A DNA stretch of 64,000 bases, taken from the NCBI GenBank assembly GCA_003389215.1, contig QQVP01000071.1, forward strand, positions 62,001-126,000, read 5' to 3'. Shown here piece by piece: positions 18,300-28,606 of the stretch. Positions within the stretch are counted from its first letter, which is position 1; the number at the start of each line of letters is the position of its first letter. The DNA comes from Planctomycetota bacterium. Lineage in GTDB: Bacteria; Planctomycetota; Planctomycetia; Pirellulales; UBA7805. Position numbers and translations under genes: made by a program. The notes beneath the pieces were generated by a model. It made no database searches. It saw only the letters and a list, made by a program, of their open reading frames with translations, and was not told where the DNA came from.

Positions 18300-19202
18300 C
18301 TAGCTGATCGCGGTGAGTGCCCGATCGATGGCCTGAGAGAGTCGCTCGCGCTCTTGGGGACCAATCGCAGTTCCCTGCGGCTGACGCGACGGTCCGATGC
18401 GCAGGCCGCGTAGCTCCGCGGCGACGCGAAAACCGTGAGGAAACTCGCCAACTGCGAGCAGCGTGTCGAAAAATTCGACCAGGGCGAAGTGCGCCGGCAG
18501 CGCGGCCTGGAAGTCGCCCGTGGCGGCCAGATCGTAAACGCGGCGTACCAATTCCGGAACGACATTGGCACTCGCGTGCGTGCCACCCACCGCGCCGAGC
18601 AACATGCTGGGCAGCAGACCGGGCTCCCACCCGCTCAGGAAGACGAAGTCCTCGCGCTCGGGGCGGACAGCGGCAATCATGCGACTCATCGCGGCGATGT
18701 CGCCCGAGGAATCTTTGATGGCCACGATGCGGTCGAACTGCGCGAGGCGGCGAATCGTGTCGATCTCGATCGGCGAGGCAAAGATCGGGATGTTGTAGAG
18801 CGTGATGTCGATCGGCGTCTGTTCGGCGATCTCGCGAAAGTAGGCGTAAATCGCCTCCTGTCCGAGGCGATAGTAGAACGGCGCCACGATGGCCACCGCC
18901 CGCGCGCCGAAGCCCGCACAGGCTTCGCAGGCGGCCAGCGTCTCGCGAACGTTGGCTTCGGCCCCGCCGGCGAGCACCGTCGCGCGGCCCGCCGCCTGGC
19001 GACAGACCAGCTCGTTGATTCGCCGTCGCTCTTCCGGAGTGAAGCGGGTGAACTCGCTCGTCGAGCCGTTGGGATAGAGGCCGTGGACGCCGTGCTCGAT
19101 GAGCCAATCGACACTGCGGCAGAGTTCGTCTTCGTCGATGCGGCCCGCCTCGTCGAGCGGCACGACATTCGGAACGAAAATCCCGCGGATCGGTTCGGCC
19201 AT
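18300..19202 (-). CDS. Dihydrodipicolinate synthase-family aldolase
   Basis: A 300-residue TIM-barrel class I aldolase of the DapA/N-acetylneuraminate lyase superfamily. The Schiff-base lysine is Lys163 in RIVAIKDSSGD, the catalytic tyrosine Tyr136 in TLYNIPIF and the substrate carboxylate-binding motif NGSTSEF is at residues 45-51. The true substrate is uncertain; members include keto-acid sugar aldolases as well as DapA. It lies 120 bases downstream of the DUF1501 gene on the same strand, suggesting a catabolic or accessory role rather than lysine synthesis. Confidence 0.82.
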   Translation of the reverse strand: MAEPIRGIFVPNVVPLDEAGRIDEDELCRSVDWLIEHGVHGLYPNGSTSEFTRFTPEERRRINELVCRQAAGRATVLAGGAEANVRETLAACEACAGFGARAVAIVAPFYYRLGQEAIYAYFREIAEQTPIDITLYNIPIFASPIEIDTIRRLAQFDRIVAIKDSSGDIAAMSRMIAAVRPEREDFVFLSGWEPGLLPSMLLGAVGGTHASANVVPELVRRVYDLAATGDFQAALPAHFALVEFFDTLLAVGEFPHGFRVAAELRGLRIGPSRQPQGTAIGPQERERLSQAIDRALTAIS

Positions 19203-19322
19203 GGGGGCGGGTGTCCTGCGCGTGCTGGGGGTGCGAGTGGGCGTGAATGTAAGCAGGCGGGGCGGGCACGGAGGCGTCGCGCGACGGGCCCTCGTCAGGC
19301 CAGGACGATTCGGCCAGGACGA

Positions 19323-20768
19323 TCAGGCCAGGACGTCTTCGATCACGTTACCGTGGACGTCCGTCAGACGGAAGTCGCGACCCTGGAAGCGATAGGTCAA
19401 GCGCAGGTGATCGATCCCCATCAGGTGCAACGCCGTGGCATGGAAGTCGTGCACGTGAAAGATGTTGTCGACGGCATTGTAGCCCAGCTCGTCGGTCGCT
19501 CCGTAGCGGACACCCGGCTTGATGCCGCCGCCGGCCATCCACATCGAGAAACCCTTGATGTGATGGTCGCGACCGCTGCCCTGGCCCATCGGGGTGCGGC
19601 CGAACTCGCCACCCCAGATGACCAGGGTCTCGTCGAGCATGCCGCGCTGGGCCAGATCCTTCACCAGCGCCGCCGAGGCCTGATCGACCTCGCGAGCCGT
19701 GCCGGCGACGTTGCCCTTGATGCCTTCGTGATGATCCCAACCGCGATGATAAAGGTGAATAAAACGCACACCCCGCTCGGCGAGTCGTCGGGCCAGCAGA
19801 CAGTTGGCCGCGAACGAACCGTCTCCGCCCGCGGTGCCGTACATGTCGAGCGTGGCCTGGGTTTCGCCCGAGACGTCCATCAGCTCGGGCACGCTCGTTT
19901 GCATCTTGAAGGCCAGTTCATACTGGGCGATGCGGGTGGCGATTTCCGGATCGTCGACGACCTGATCGTACTCGCGGTTCAGTTCATTGACCGCCTCGAC
20001 GACGTCGTTCTGCGCCGCGGCGTCGACGCCCTGCGGATTGCCGACGTAGAGGACCGGATCGCCTGTGGAGCGAAATTCGACGCCTTGATACCGACTCGGC
20101 AGAAAGCCGCTATGCCACTGCCGCGCGGCGATCGGCTGGGCCTGTCCGTGTTGCCCCACCGAGGTGAGCACGACGAAGCCGGGCAAGTTGTCGCTGTCGC
20201 TGCCGAGTCCGTAGAGCATCCACGAACCCCACGACGGCCGGCCGGAAATCGACGTGCCGGTGTTCATGAACGTATGGGCCGGGTCGTGATTGATCTGCTC
20301 GGTTCGCATCGAGTTGACGATGCAGAGCTTGTCGGCGATGCCGCCGAGGTGCGGAAAGAGCTGGCAGATCTGCTGGCCCGACTCGCCGTATCGCTGAAAG
20401 GGATGCTGCGGCCCGAAGCAGACCAGCTTCTGGTTTTGCAATTGCGCGATCGGCTGACCCTTGGTATACGACTCGGGCATCGGCTGGCCGTGCATCTCGG
20501 CGAGTTTCGGCTTGTAGTCGAACGTCTCCAGGTGCGAGGGTCCGCCGGCCATGCAGAGATAGATGATCCGTTTCGCCTTCGGCTTGAAGTGCGGCTGTTG
20601 GAGCGGATCGGCGGCGTTGCTGGCCGCCTCCACGCACGTGCCGGTCGGCAACGTCGATCCCAGGGTCGCGGCCAGGGCGGCCGAGCCGAGGCCGATGGTG
20701 CCGCGACGCAAGAACGTGCGGCGGGCCAGTCGCAGGGCGATTTCTTGCTGGAGTTGCTGGTGCGTCAT
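19323..20768 (-). CDS. DUF1501 protein with Tat signal
   Basis: A 481-residue secreted protein of the planctomycete DUF1501 family, a branch of the alkaline-phosphatase/sulfatase fold. A twin-arginine signal (ARRTFLRRGTIGLGSAALAA, residues 15-34) precedes KRIIYLCMAGGPSHLETFDYK; the late GGEFGRTPMGQGSGRDHH motif and VHDFHATALHLMGID are family hallmarks. The biochemical activity of DUF1501 is not established. It follows the PSD1 gene by 31 bases, the standard two-gene arrangement in these bacteria. Confidence 0.9.
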   Translation of the reverse strand: MTHQQLQQEIALRLARRTFLRRGTIGLGSAALAATLGSTLPTGTCVEAASNAADPLQQPHFKPKAKRIIYLCMAGGPSHLETFDYKPKLAEMHGQPMPESYTKGQPIAQLQNQKLVCFGPQHPFQRYGESGQQICQLFPHLGGIADKLCIVNSMRTEQINHDPAHTFMNTGTSISGRPSWGSWMLYGLGSDSDNLPGFVVLTSVGQHGQAQPIAARQWHSGFLPSRYQGVEFRSTGDPVLYVGNPQGVDAAAQNDVVEAVNELNREYDQVVDDPEIATRIAQYELAFKMQTSVPELMDVSGETQATLDMYGTAGGDGSFAANCLLARRLAERGVRFIHLYHRGWDHHEGIKGNVAGTAREVDQASAALVKDLAQRGMLDETLVIWGGEFGRTPMGQGSGRDHHIKGFSMWMAGGGIKPGVRYGATDELGYNAVDNIFHVHDFHATALHLMGIDHLRLTYRFQGRDFRLTDVHGNVIEDVLA

Positions 20769-20799
20769 CGGGCAACCTCGGCGGGGTTGGGGCGCGATT

Positions 20800-23700
20800 C
20801 TAGTTGCGCGTAATCGTCTCGTGCAGGTTCATGATGATCCGCGCCGCCGACGTGTAGGCGGCCAACTCGACCGGGTCGAGGTCCTCGGCCACCGGCGTGT
20901 CGCCGATCGACACCAACTGGCGGGCCGCCGCCTCATCGCCGCGATACTTGTCCAGGTGCCGTTGCGTCACGCGGGCGACGACTTCGCGTTCGCGCTCGCT
21001 CGGCTCGCGTTGCAGCACTTGTCGGAATGCGAAGGCGATGCGATCTTCCGCGGTCGAACCGCCTTGCTGCAACATTCGCGTGGCCAGGGCGCGGGCCGCC
21101 TCGACGTGCGTGGGGTCGTTGAGCAACACCAGGGCCGCCAACGGCGTGTTGCTGCGGGGGCGATTCGCCGTACACTCTTCACGCGTGGGGGCGTCAAAGG
21201 CCTTCAGGGCGGGGTGCAGGAACGTGCGCTGCCAGTGCGTGTAGACGCCGCGACGATACTGCGATTCGCCTTGGTCGGCGTCGTAACGGCGCTTGGGAAA
21301 ATTGAGGTGCTCGTAGTAGCCGGCCGGCTGATAGGGTCGCACGCTGCGGCCGCCGATCTTGCGTACCAGAAGTCCGCTCACGGCCAGGGCGTTGTCACGG
21401 ACCATTTCGGCCTCCAGACGAAAACGGCTCTGACGGGCCAACAGTTCATTGAACGGATCGCGGCGTCGCGCCTCGGCGTCGGCCAGCGAGGCCTGGCGAT
21501 AGGTGCGGCTCATCACGATCCGCTTGAGCAGCGCCTTCGTGTCCCAACCGCTCTCGCGATACTCGACCGCCAGATAATCCAAGAGTTCAGGGTGCGTGGG
21601 CAGCGCCCCCTGGGAACCAAAATCCTCGCCCGTCTTCACGAGCCCCGTGCCGAAGGCGATCTTCCAGAGTCGATTCACCATCACGCGGGACACGAGCGGA
21701 TTGTCGCCGTGCACCAGCCAGCGCGCCAGGTCGAGCCGCGTCGCCCGTGGCGGGGCCGCTTCGCTCTCGGCGTCCGAGTCATTGTCGGACCCAGGCTCCG
21801 TGGTAGCTTCCGCACCTGAAACTTCGTGCGGGTCCGTCGCCGAAGCCGCCTCGTGCGAAGCCAGCGAGAAGAGAAACTCCGGCGTCGCGGGCGAGACAAC
21901 CTCGCCCGAGTCGTCGAGCCAATTGCCACGCGGCAGGACCCGCATCATGCGGGGCTCAACCGCTTCGCTGACCAGCAGCAGCGGAATCGGGCGGAGGAAC
22001 TGGTCGCGCTCCGCTTCACACTTCTCGACGAAGGCGCGGGCCTCGTCCAGCACCGGAGTGTTTTCGCGAAAATAGGTGGAGACGATCTTGGCGGCCGCTT
22101 CGTCGCGCTCGGCGCGGGGCGTGGCCAACGCGTCGGCCAGGTTCTTGGCGAGCTTCTCGACGCCGCCGGCATGGACGGCCTTGTCGGTGGGGTCGGAAGT
22201 GGTGGCGGCAAAACGAAAACGCCCCAGCGTTCGCTCCGTGCCGTGATTCTGATGAATCCGCACACGAAGCTTCAGCTTCTCGCCTGCGGCCAGGTCGACG
22301 CCGATCGGCCCTTGCGTGTGGAAGACTCCCTCGTGCGAGATGCTCAACTGCGGGGCAATGGCCCAACCGCGATCGACCGCCTCGACCTTGCCGTCAATGG
22401 CGTGCGCGGCCGTGTAGCCGCCCGCCTCGTACGTGGCGCTGGGATTGTGCAGTTGGAGAGGCAGCTCCACCTCGCCATCTGCCGCTCCGTCCGCCGCTCC
22501 GGTCACCGCTCTGTCCGCCGCTCCGGTCACCGCTCTGTCCGCCGCGGTCTGTTGCTCGTGCCGTTCTTGCCTGTCGCGTGGGTCGTGCTGGACGACGACC
22601 ATTTCCATCTCGTTGATCACCAGGCTGCCGCTGTAGGAACGGCCGGGACCCTTGTTCGGCAGCGACTCGTCGGCGAGCATCTCGAAGCGAAACGCGGTGA
22701 TGCCGGCCAGGTCGGTCTCGAACTCGACGGTGTAGAGGTCGACATCGGGCGAAGTGCCGCTGGCCAACACCGAGCCGTCTTTCTGCACCGTCAGCGTGGC
22801 CCCCTCCGCCGACGCGACATGGGTCGGCCGCAGAATCCGCCAGTCGGCGCGGCGGGCGGCCAGTTTCGCTTCCCATTCGTCCTGAGCGGCGTCGAGCTCG
22901 GGCGTTTGCGTCATGAGCACCTTGCGGGCCTCGGCGACGCGCTGGTTGAGGCGATCGATTTCCACCCGCTGCTCCGGCGTCGGCAGACGCACCGGCTCCT
23001 GCTTGCCGACGGCCGTTTCCTTGATGTCGGCGAAGTAGGCGGCCAGCGTGTAAAAGTCCTTCGTGGTGAAGGGATCGTACTTGTGATCGTGGCACTCGGC
23101 GCAGGCCAGCGTCGAACCGAGCCACACGCTCGACACGTTACGCACTCGATCGGCCGCGTACTTGGCACGATATTCCTTCGGCTGGGCACCGCCTTCCTGG
23201 GTCGTCATGTTCAGACGGTTGTAGCCCGAGGCGATCTTCTCTTCGATCGTGGCCTCGGAAAGCAGGTCGCCGGCCAGTTGCTCGATCGTAAAGCGATCGA
23301 AGGGCTTGTTGTCGTTGAAGGCCGCGATGACGTAATCGCGATAGGGCGAGTGCGGTCGCACATTGTCGCCGTGAATGCCGTTGGTGTCGGCGTAACGAAC
23401 CAGATCGAGCCAGGCGATCGCCATCCGTTCGCCGAAGTGGGGCGACGCCAAGAGTCGATCGACGAGTCGCTCATAGGCATCGGGCCGCGCGTCGGCCACA
23501 AACTCGTGAACCTCCTCGGGCGACGGCGGCAATCCCAACAGGTCGAAGCTCAGCCGCCGGATCAGCGTGCGACGGTCGGCCGCAGGAGAAAACTCGAGTC
23601 CTTCGCCGGCGAGTCGCTGGGCGACAAAGGCGTCGATCTCACTCACGGGATCGGCCGCGGCGGCCCCTGTCGTGCCGGCGACTTCGGGGACCTCGGGACG

Positions 23701-24138
23701 CGTTGGCTTCTCGTAGGCCCAATGTTCGGCATACTCGGCGCCCGCGTCGATCCAGCGTCGGACCATTTCGATTTGGTCCTGCGAGAGCGCCGCTTGGGAG
23801 GAGCCGGCCGGCGGCATCTGCTCGTCAGGGTCGGTGCTCATGATCCGTTCCAAGAGCGAACTCCCCTCCGCATCGCCGGGCACGATCACACCCATCTCGT
23901 CGACGGCCACGTCGCGGACGTCGAGTCGCAGGTCGGCCTGCCGGTCGGCCTCGTCGGGACCGTGGCAGGCGAAGCACGAGTTCGACAGCAGCGGACGAAT
24001 GTCACGGGTGAAGTCGACGGTGACGGCTTCGGCGGCGGCTTTGTTGACGGCCTCGGCGGCGGAAACTCGATCCGCGGCGCCGGCAAGGCCAAGCAGCAGG
24101 AGCAAACAGAGGATCGACTGCGAACCTCGAGCGAGCAT
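20800..24138 (-). CDS. PSCyt1/DUF1549/DUF1553 (PSD1) cytochrome c-domain protein
   Basis: A 1112-residue secreted protein with the classic planctomycete order: signal peptide (LCLLLLLGLAGAADRVSAA), PSCyt1 heme c domain (CFACHGPDEADRQADLRLD), DUF1549 (SEIDAFVAQRL to CAECHDHKYDPFTTKDFY, with a second CxxCH), a beta-rich insert, and C-terminal DUF1553 (LARWLVHGDNPLVSRVMVNR, NRPRSNTPLAALVLLNDPT). It works outside the cytoplasm with its DUF1501 partner; the reaction is unknown, and proposals include polysaccharide catabolism. The insert contains two 24-base tandem repeats encoding DRAVTGAA twice. Start ATG 24138 gives the signal peptide. Confidence 0.9.
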   Translation of the reverse strand: MLARGSQSILCLLLLLGLAGAADRVSAAEAVNKAAAEAVTVDFTRDIRPLLSNSCFACHGPDEADRQADLRLDVRDVAVDEMGVIVPGDAEGSSLLERIMSTDPDEQMPPAGSSQAALSQDQIEMVRRWIDAGAEYAEHWAYEKPTRPEVPEVAGTTGAAAADPVSEIDAFVAQRLAGEGLEFSPAADRRTLIRRLSFDLLGLPPSPEEVHEFVADARPDAYERLVDRLLASPHFGERMAIAWLDLVRYADTNGIHGDNVRPHSPYRDYVIAAFNDNKPFDRFTIEQLAGDLLSEATIEEKIASGYNRLNMTTQEGGAQPKEYRAKYAADRVRNVSSVWLGSTLACAECHDHKYDPFTTKDFYTLAAYFADIKETAVGKQEPVRLPTPEQRVEIDRLNQRVAEARKVLMTQTPELDAAQDEWEAKLAARRADWRILRPTHVASAEGATLTVQKDGSVLASGTSPDVDLYTVEFETDLAGITAFRFEMLADESLPNKGPGRSYSGSLVINEMEMVVVQHDPRDRQERHEQQTAADRAVTGAADRAVTGAADGAADGEVELPLQLHNPSATYEAGGYTAAHAIDGKVEAVDRGWAIAPQLSISHEGVFHTQGPIGVDLAAGEKLKLRVRIHQNHGTERTLGRFRFAATTSDPTDKAVHAGGVEKLAKNLADALATPRAERDEAAAKIVSTYFRENTPVLDEARAFVEKCEAERDQFLRPIPLLLVSEAVEPRMMRVLPRGNWLDDSGEVVSPATPEFLFSLASHEAASATDPHEVSGAEATTEPGSDNDSDAESEAAPPRATRLDLARWLVHGDNPLVSRVMVNRLWKIAFGTGLVKTGEDFGSQGALPTHPELLDYLAVEYRESGWDTKALLKRIVMSRTYRQASLADAEARRRDPFNELLARQSRFRLEAEMVRDNALAVSGLLVRKIGGRSVRPYQPAGYYEHLNFPKRRYDADQGESQYRRGVYTHWQRTFLHPALKAFDAPTREECTANRPRSNTPLAALVLLNDPTHVEAARALATRMLQQGGSTAEDRIAFAFRQVLQREPSEREREVVARVTQRHLDKYRGDEAAARQLVSIGDTPVAEDLDPVELAAYTSAARIIMNLHETITRN
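22491..22538 (-). repeat. 24-bp in-frame tandem repeat inside the PSD1 gene
   Basis: Two exact copies of a 24-base unit (22491-22514, 22515-22538), followed by a partial third. In the protein they give DRAVTGAA repeated in a low-complexity linker. Unit length is a multiple of three, so copy-number change would keep the frame. Confidence 0.85.
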
Positions 24139-24419
24139 GGGGCTGGCTCCGGATAGATGCGTCAGGCGGGATGCAACAGGCGGGCACGCTGGTCGGGGAC
24201 CACCGCGTGCCCTTATTTTAGCAGTTCCTGACCAGATTTGGGAGCAGGAATTGTCCCTAGCTGCGTTGCCTGCGGTGTCGCTCGGCGATTCGCGGAATGT
24301 CGCGTGAAGCACACGCTCGCCACTACAATAGGAGCAGCAAACGTCGGCGACCGCTGCCAGGGGGGGAACCCCACCCGACTTGGTGAGAAAGAAAGCTCGA
24401 CCGCAAATCCACCGACTTC

Positions 24420-25868
24420 ATGCCATTTAACGAGTTGCTCTCAGATCTCGCCGCGCTCTATCCGTCCGATCGCCTGTTGACGGCGGCCGCTCAGATCATG
24501 CCGTATGAATCGGACGGGCTGACCGCCTTTCGGGGTCGGCCTTCCGGAGTCGTGCTGCCGGTCACCGCAGACGAAGTGGTCGAGACGGTGCGACTTTGTC
24601 ATCGCCACGACGTCCCGTTCATGGCCCGCGGCAGCGGCACCAGTCTGAGCGGCGGTTCGGTGCCCGTGCCCGACGGGTTGGTGATCGGGCTGAATCGCCT
24701 GAATCGCATCCTCCGTTACGATCCGCTGCATCGCGTGGCCGTCGTGGAACCGGGTGTGATCAACCTGCGCGTCAGCGAGCACGTCGCCGCGGACGGACTC
24801 TATTACGCGCCCGACCCGTCGAGCGGACCGGTGTGCACAATCGGCGGCAACGTGGCGTTCAACTCCGGCGGTGTGCACTGTCTGAAGTACGGCATGACGG
24901 CCAACCATGTGTTGGGGCTCAAGTGCGTGCTGCCCGACGGCGAGGTGGTCACCTTGGGCGGCGAGAGTTTGGAGACCGTGGGGCCGGACCTGATCGGCAT
25001 GTTCGCCGGTTCCGAGGGGCTCTTTGGCATCGCCCTGGAAATTACCTTGCGGTTGCTGCCGCGGCCGGAAGTCTATCGCACGTTTCTGGCCGCTTACGAC
25101 ACGCTCTCGGCGGCGGGCGACGCGGTCTCGATGGTCGTGGCCAGCGGACTGCTGCCCGGGGCCATGGAGATTATGGATCGTCTGGCCATCGACGCGGCCG
25201 AGGCGGCCGTCAACGCGGGCTATCCGGCCGATGCCCAGGCGGTGTTCCTTGTCGAGCTGGAAGGACCGCGCGAAGAGGTGGCGGCCGAAGAGGTCCGCTT
25301 GATGAAGCTGCTCGACGACTCCGGCGCGACCGAGATCCGCGTGGCCAAGGACGATGCCGAACGGCTGACGTTTTGGAAGGGTCGCAAGAGCGCCTTCTCG
25401 GCCGTCGGACGACTCAGCCCCGACTTCATCGTGCAAGACGGCGTCGTGCCGCGGAGCCGACTCGGCGAGGCACTCGGCGAGATCGAGCGGCTCTCGCAAG
25501 AGTTTGGCATTCGCGTGGCGAACGTGTTTCACGCCGGCGATGGCAACCTGCATCCGTTGATCATGTACGACGGCCGCGTGGCCGGGGCGCTGGAGAACGC
25601 CGAACGCCTGGCGGGCGAGATCCTGCGGCTCTGCATTCGCATGGGGGGCTCGATCACCGGCGAGCATGGCGTCGGCCTGGAAAAACGGGCCTACCTGGGA
25701 GAAATGTACGAAGCGGCCGACACCCGCACGATGTTTGCGATTCGCGATGCGATCGATCCGAAGAGCCTGGCCAATCGCGGCAAGATGTTGCCCGACGCCG
25801 AGGCGCCGGCACTGGCCAGCCACGGCGCCCACCCCCTGGAACAGCAAGGCGTCATCTCGCGGATGTAG
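24420..25868 (+). CDS. glcD: Glycolate oxidase, FAD subunit
   Basis: A 482-residue FAD-linked oxidase that oxidises glycolate (or D-lactate) to the keto acid. The PCMH-type FAD domain shows [17 protein letters not shown] (about residues 65-81) and [20 protein letters not shown]. The C-terminal FAD-oxidase domain ends with [15 protein letters not shown] and [15 protein letters not shown]. It heads a three-gene cluster with glcE (90 bases later) and glcF. The gene opens about 280 bases from the divergent PSD1 gene. D-lactate dehydrogenase complexes have related subunits, so the exact substrate is inferred. Confidence 0.9.
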   Translation: MPFNELLSDLAALYPSDRLLTAAAQIMPYESDGLTAFRGRPSGVVLPVTADEVVETVRLCHRHDVPFMARGSGTSLSGGSVPVPDGLVIGLNRLNRILRYDPLHRVAVVEPGVINLRVSEHVAADGLYYAPDPSSGPVCTIGGNVAFNSGGVHCLKYGMTANHVLGLKCVLPDGEVVTLGGESLETVGPDLIGMFAGSEGLFGIALEITLRLLPRPEVYRTFLAAYDTLSAAGDAVSMVVASGLLPGAMEIMDRLAIDAAEAAVNAGYPADAQAVFLVELEGPREEVAAEEVRLMKLLDDSGATEIRVAKDDAERLTFWKGRKSAFSAVGRLSPDFIVQDGVVPRSRLGEALGEIERLSQEFGIRVANVFHAGDGNLHPLIMYDGRVAGALENAERLAGEILRLCIRMGGSITGEHGVGLEKRAYLGEMYEAADTRTMFAIRDAIDPKSLANRGKMLPDAEAPALASHGAHPLEQQGVISRM

Positions 25869-25958
25869 TTCCGCCCCCGCTGGCGCGGTCGTGCCCACTC
25901 GCCAGATTTGGAAGACTCGGGAAGAACGCCACCCCCAAGAGCAAGCAGCCACGCCCCG

Positions 25959-27059
25959 ATGGAAAGCCCGCAAGACATTCCCGCCGTGCAAGAGCTGGTT
26001 CGCGCGCAGTCGCGCATCCGTGTGCGCGGCGGCGGCAGCAAGTCGGCCCTCGCCGCGGAGGCGAACGTGTCGCTGGCGGGACTCTCGGGCATGGTGCAGT
26101 ACGACGCCAGCGAGTTCACCTTTACGGCCCTGGCGGGCACCCCCGTCCGCGAGGTCGCCGAGCAATTGGCCAGGCACGGACAGTATCTTCCCTTCGAACC
26201 GCCGCTGGCCGACGACGGCGCGACCTTGGGCGGAACCGTGGCGGCCGGTCTTTCCGGCTCGGCGCGCTACCGCTACGGCGGCGTGCGCGATTTCTTGCTG
26301 GGCGTGCGTCTCGTCGACGGACGAGGCGAGCTGGTGCGTGGCGGCGGCAATGTGGTGAAGAACGTCGCCGGGTTCGACTTGCCGAAGTTGATGGTCGGGA
26401 GCCTCGGTCGCTTTGGCGTGGTGGTCGAGCTGTCGTTCAAGGTGTTCCCCGCGCCGGAGCGGACGTCGACGATCCTGGCGGAGTTTGGCCACCTAGACAC
26501 CGCGATGGCGGCCGTCGACCGCATGGCGACAAGTCCCTTCGACCTGATGTGCCTGGACGTCGAGCCGCCGAACCGCCTTTGGATTCGCATCGGCGGAATC
26601 GGCGACGCGCTGCACGCGCGGTTGGCCCGGCTCACCTCGCTGTTGGAAATGTCCGACGCGCGGATTGGGATGTTTGCCGACGACGCCGAAATCTGGCAAG
26701 ACGTAAGCCAGTTTCGTTGGGCCCGCGAAAATGCCAACCTGGTCAAGATCCCGCTCGTGCCGAGCGAAGTACCGCGGCTCGAGGCCCGCATTGCCCGTTG
26801 GAACGGCGAAGTGACGCGCCGCTACGGCGTCGGTGGCACGGTCGCGTATTTGGCCTGGTCGGAGCCGACGGTGCGAGAGGGACTGGAATCGACGCTGGCC
26901 GCGGCACATCGTTCCTCGTTGGCGCTGTGGGGCGACTGGCCCGATCCGCGGCTCGGGCCGTCGACCGACAACGCCATGAGTGACCGGCTCGCGGCGGCCC
27001 TCGACCCGCAGGGCAAGTTTGCTATCGCCGCGGCCGTCGCGGCCCCACCTGGTTCGTAG
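25959..27059 (+). CDS. glcE: Glycolate oxidase, FAD-binding subunit GlcE
   Basis: A 366-residue second FAD-binding subunit of the complex. The N-terminal half has RVRGGGSKSAL, TLGGTVAAGLSGSARYRYGG and the GNVVKNVAGFDLPKLMVGSLG motif characteristic of GlcE; the C-terminal half is shorter than in GlcD and lacks the His-Gly-Val-Gly motif. Start ATG 25959 was chosen because the homologous part begins within a few residues. It lies between glcD and glcF with short gaps, so it is probably co-transcribed. Confidence 0.9.
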   Translation: MESPQDIPAVQELVRAQSRIRVRGGGSKSALAAEANVSLAGLSGMVQYDASEFTFTALAGTPVREVAEQLARHGQYLPFEPPLADDGATLGGTVAAGLSGSARYRYGGVRDFLLGVRLVDGRGELVRGGGNVVKNVAGFDLPKLMVGSLGRFGVVVELSFKVFPAPERTSTILAEFGHLDTAMAAVDRMATSPFDLMCLDVEPPNRLWIRIGGIGDALHARLARLTSLLEMSDARIGMFADDAEIWQDVSQFRWARENANLVKIPLVPSEVPRLEARIARWNGEVTRRYGVGGTVAYLAWSEPTVREGLESTLAAAHRSSLALWGDWPDPRLGPSTDNAMSDRLAAALDPQGKFAIAAAVAAPPGS

Positions 27060-27114
27060 GTTCGTTTCCGTCGAGTAGGTTCCTTTCGAGTAACTCGCGA
27101 GTTCGTCTCTCACC

Positions 27115-28443
27115 ATGCTGCACGAAATTCCTGTCGAACGAATCGGTCCCGCGGGCCAGGTCATGGCCGATGCGGTGGGAACGTGCGTGCATTGCGGGTT
27201 CTGTCTGCCCACGTGTCCCACGTACGACGCCCTGGGCGAGGAAATGGACTCGCCGCGGGGCCGCATCTTCTTGATGAAAGAAGTGCTCGAGGGCAATCTG
27301 CCGATCGACGAGGCCGTGCCCTACATCGATCGCTGTTTGGGTTGCGTCGGCTGCGTGACGTCGTGTCCTTCCGGCGTGGAATATGGTGAGCTGCTCACGC
27401 CGTTCCGCGCGACCGCCGAGCAGGTGCGCAAACGATCGCCGTTCGATCGTCTGCTGCGTCGCTTTGTGCTCGAGACCCTGCCCTATCCGCGTCGCTTTCG
27501 GCTCGCCGCGTTGCTGGGGCGACTCGCGCGTCCGCTGCGACGACTCGTGCCGGGGCGCATGGGCGATATGTTGGGGCTCTTGCCGGCACGCATCCCGCCC
27601 AGCGAACGTCTGCCCGAGGTGTTCCCGCATCAGGGACAACGGCGCGCGCGCGTCGCCTTGCTCGTCGGTTGTGCCCAGCAGGTCCTGGCCCCGGAGATCA
27701 ATTGGGCCACCATCCGCGTGCTGTCGGTCAACGGCGTGGAGGTCGTCATTCCGCGCGGCCAGACGTGCTGCGGGGCCTTGGCGGCCCACACCGGCGCGGC
27801 CTGGCAAGCTCGGCGATTCGCCCGCGCGAACCTGGCGGCCTTTCCCGACGACGTCGACGCGATTCTTACCAACGCCGCCGGCTGCGGCTCGGGCATGCAC
27901 GAATATCCGCTGTGGCTGGCCGGACAGCCCGAGGAGGACGCGGCCCGAAGATTTGCCGGTCGCTGCCAGGATGTCTCCAAGTTTCTGGACGAACTGGGAC
28001 TGCAGCCGCCGCCGGCGCTGGCCGAGCCGTTGCGGGTTGCCTATCACGATGCCTGTCATCTGGCCCACGCGCAGCGGGTGCGCGACCAGCCGCGTCGGTT
28101 GCTGCGGTCGATTGGAAACATCGAGTTGGTCGAGATCCCGCGGGGCGAGCTCTGCTGTGGATCAGCCGGAACCTACAACATCGAACAGCCGGAGATTGCC
28201 CACCAGCTCGGCAGTGAAAAGGCGCGGTCGATTCTCTGGACCGGCTGCCAGGCGGTGGCCACGGGCAACATCGGTTGCATGACGCAGCTGGCCACGCATC
28301 TCGAATTGGAAGAGCGTCCGCTGCCGGTCTATCACACGATGCAGTTGCTCGACATGGCCTATCGCGTCGAGCACGGTGCCTCGAATGGCGTGCCGGGGCC
28401 GGAAACGTCAGAGGCGGCCACCGCGAGCGCCACGGCGGAATAG
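27115..28443 (+). CDS. glcF: Glycolate oxidase, iron-sulfur subunit
   Basis: A 442-residue electron-transfer subunit that passes electrons from the FAD subunits to the quinone pool. Two 4Fe-4S clusters are shown by [14 protein letters not shown] (about residue 24) and [14 protein letters not shown] (about 75). Two cysteine-rich CCG domains follow (VGCAQQ with [19 protein letters not shown] with [10 protein letters not shown]). Length is normal. It is the last gene of glcDEF; the next gene starts 163 bases on and may have its own promoter. Confidence 0.92.
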   Translation: MLHEIPVERIGPAGQVMADAVGTCVHCGFCLPTCPTYDALGEEMDSPRGRIFLMKEVLEGNLPIDEAVPYIDRCLGCVGCVTSCPSGVEYGELLTPFRATAEQVRKRSPFDRLLRRFVLETLPYPRRFRLAALLGRLARPLRRLVPGRMGDMLGLLPARIPPSERLPEVFPHQGQRRARVALLVGCAQQVLAPEINWATIRVLSVNGVEVVIPRGQTCCGALAAHTGAAWQARRFARANLAAFPDDVDAILTNAAGCGSGMHEYPLWLAGQPEEDAARRFAGRCQDVSKFLDELGLQPPPALAEPLRVAYHDACHLAHAQRVRDQPRRLLRSIGNIELVEIPRGELCCGSAGTYNIEQPEIAHQLGSEKARSILWTGCQAVATGNIGCMTQLATHLELEERPLPVYHTMQLLDMAYRVEHGASNGVPGPETSEAATASATAE

Positions 28444-28512
28444 GTGTTTCGCGGGCGAGCGAGCGGGCACCAGGCCGAGCGGCGGCGGCCGGCGGACCCT
28501 CTCGCGGCGAAC

Positions 28513-28518
28513 TATAAT
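28513..28518 (+). promoter_or_regulatory. Possible -10 box upstream of the M14 gene pair
   Basis: A perfect TATAAT lies 89 bases before the ATG of the first M14 gene. No good -35 hexamer is seen at the right distance. Confidence 0.3.
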
Positions 28519-28606
28519 CGGGTATGATCGCGATTCCCACCTTCCGCTTGCGCCCGAGCGGCCCGGCCCCCTGAGGGCAGTCCCCCCAGAGCACGCTTGC
28601 CTCGTG

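Noticed and set aside
22480-22550. Direct repeats as a CRISPR array
   Set aside because: Units are contiguous with no unique spacers and lie in a coding frame.
21826-24156. 776-codon open frame on the plus strand
   Set aside because: Antisense to the PSD1 gene; its GHRSVRRS repeats merely mirror the 24-base tandem repeat.
24441-26492. 683-codon open frame on the minus strand
   Set aside because: Antisense to glcD and glcE, which have clear family motifs.
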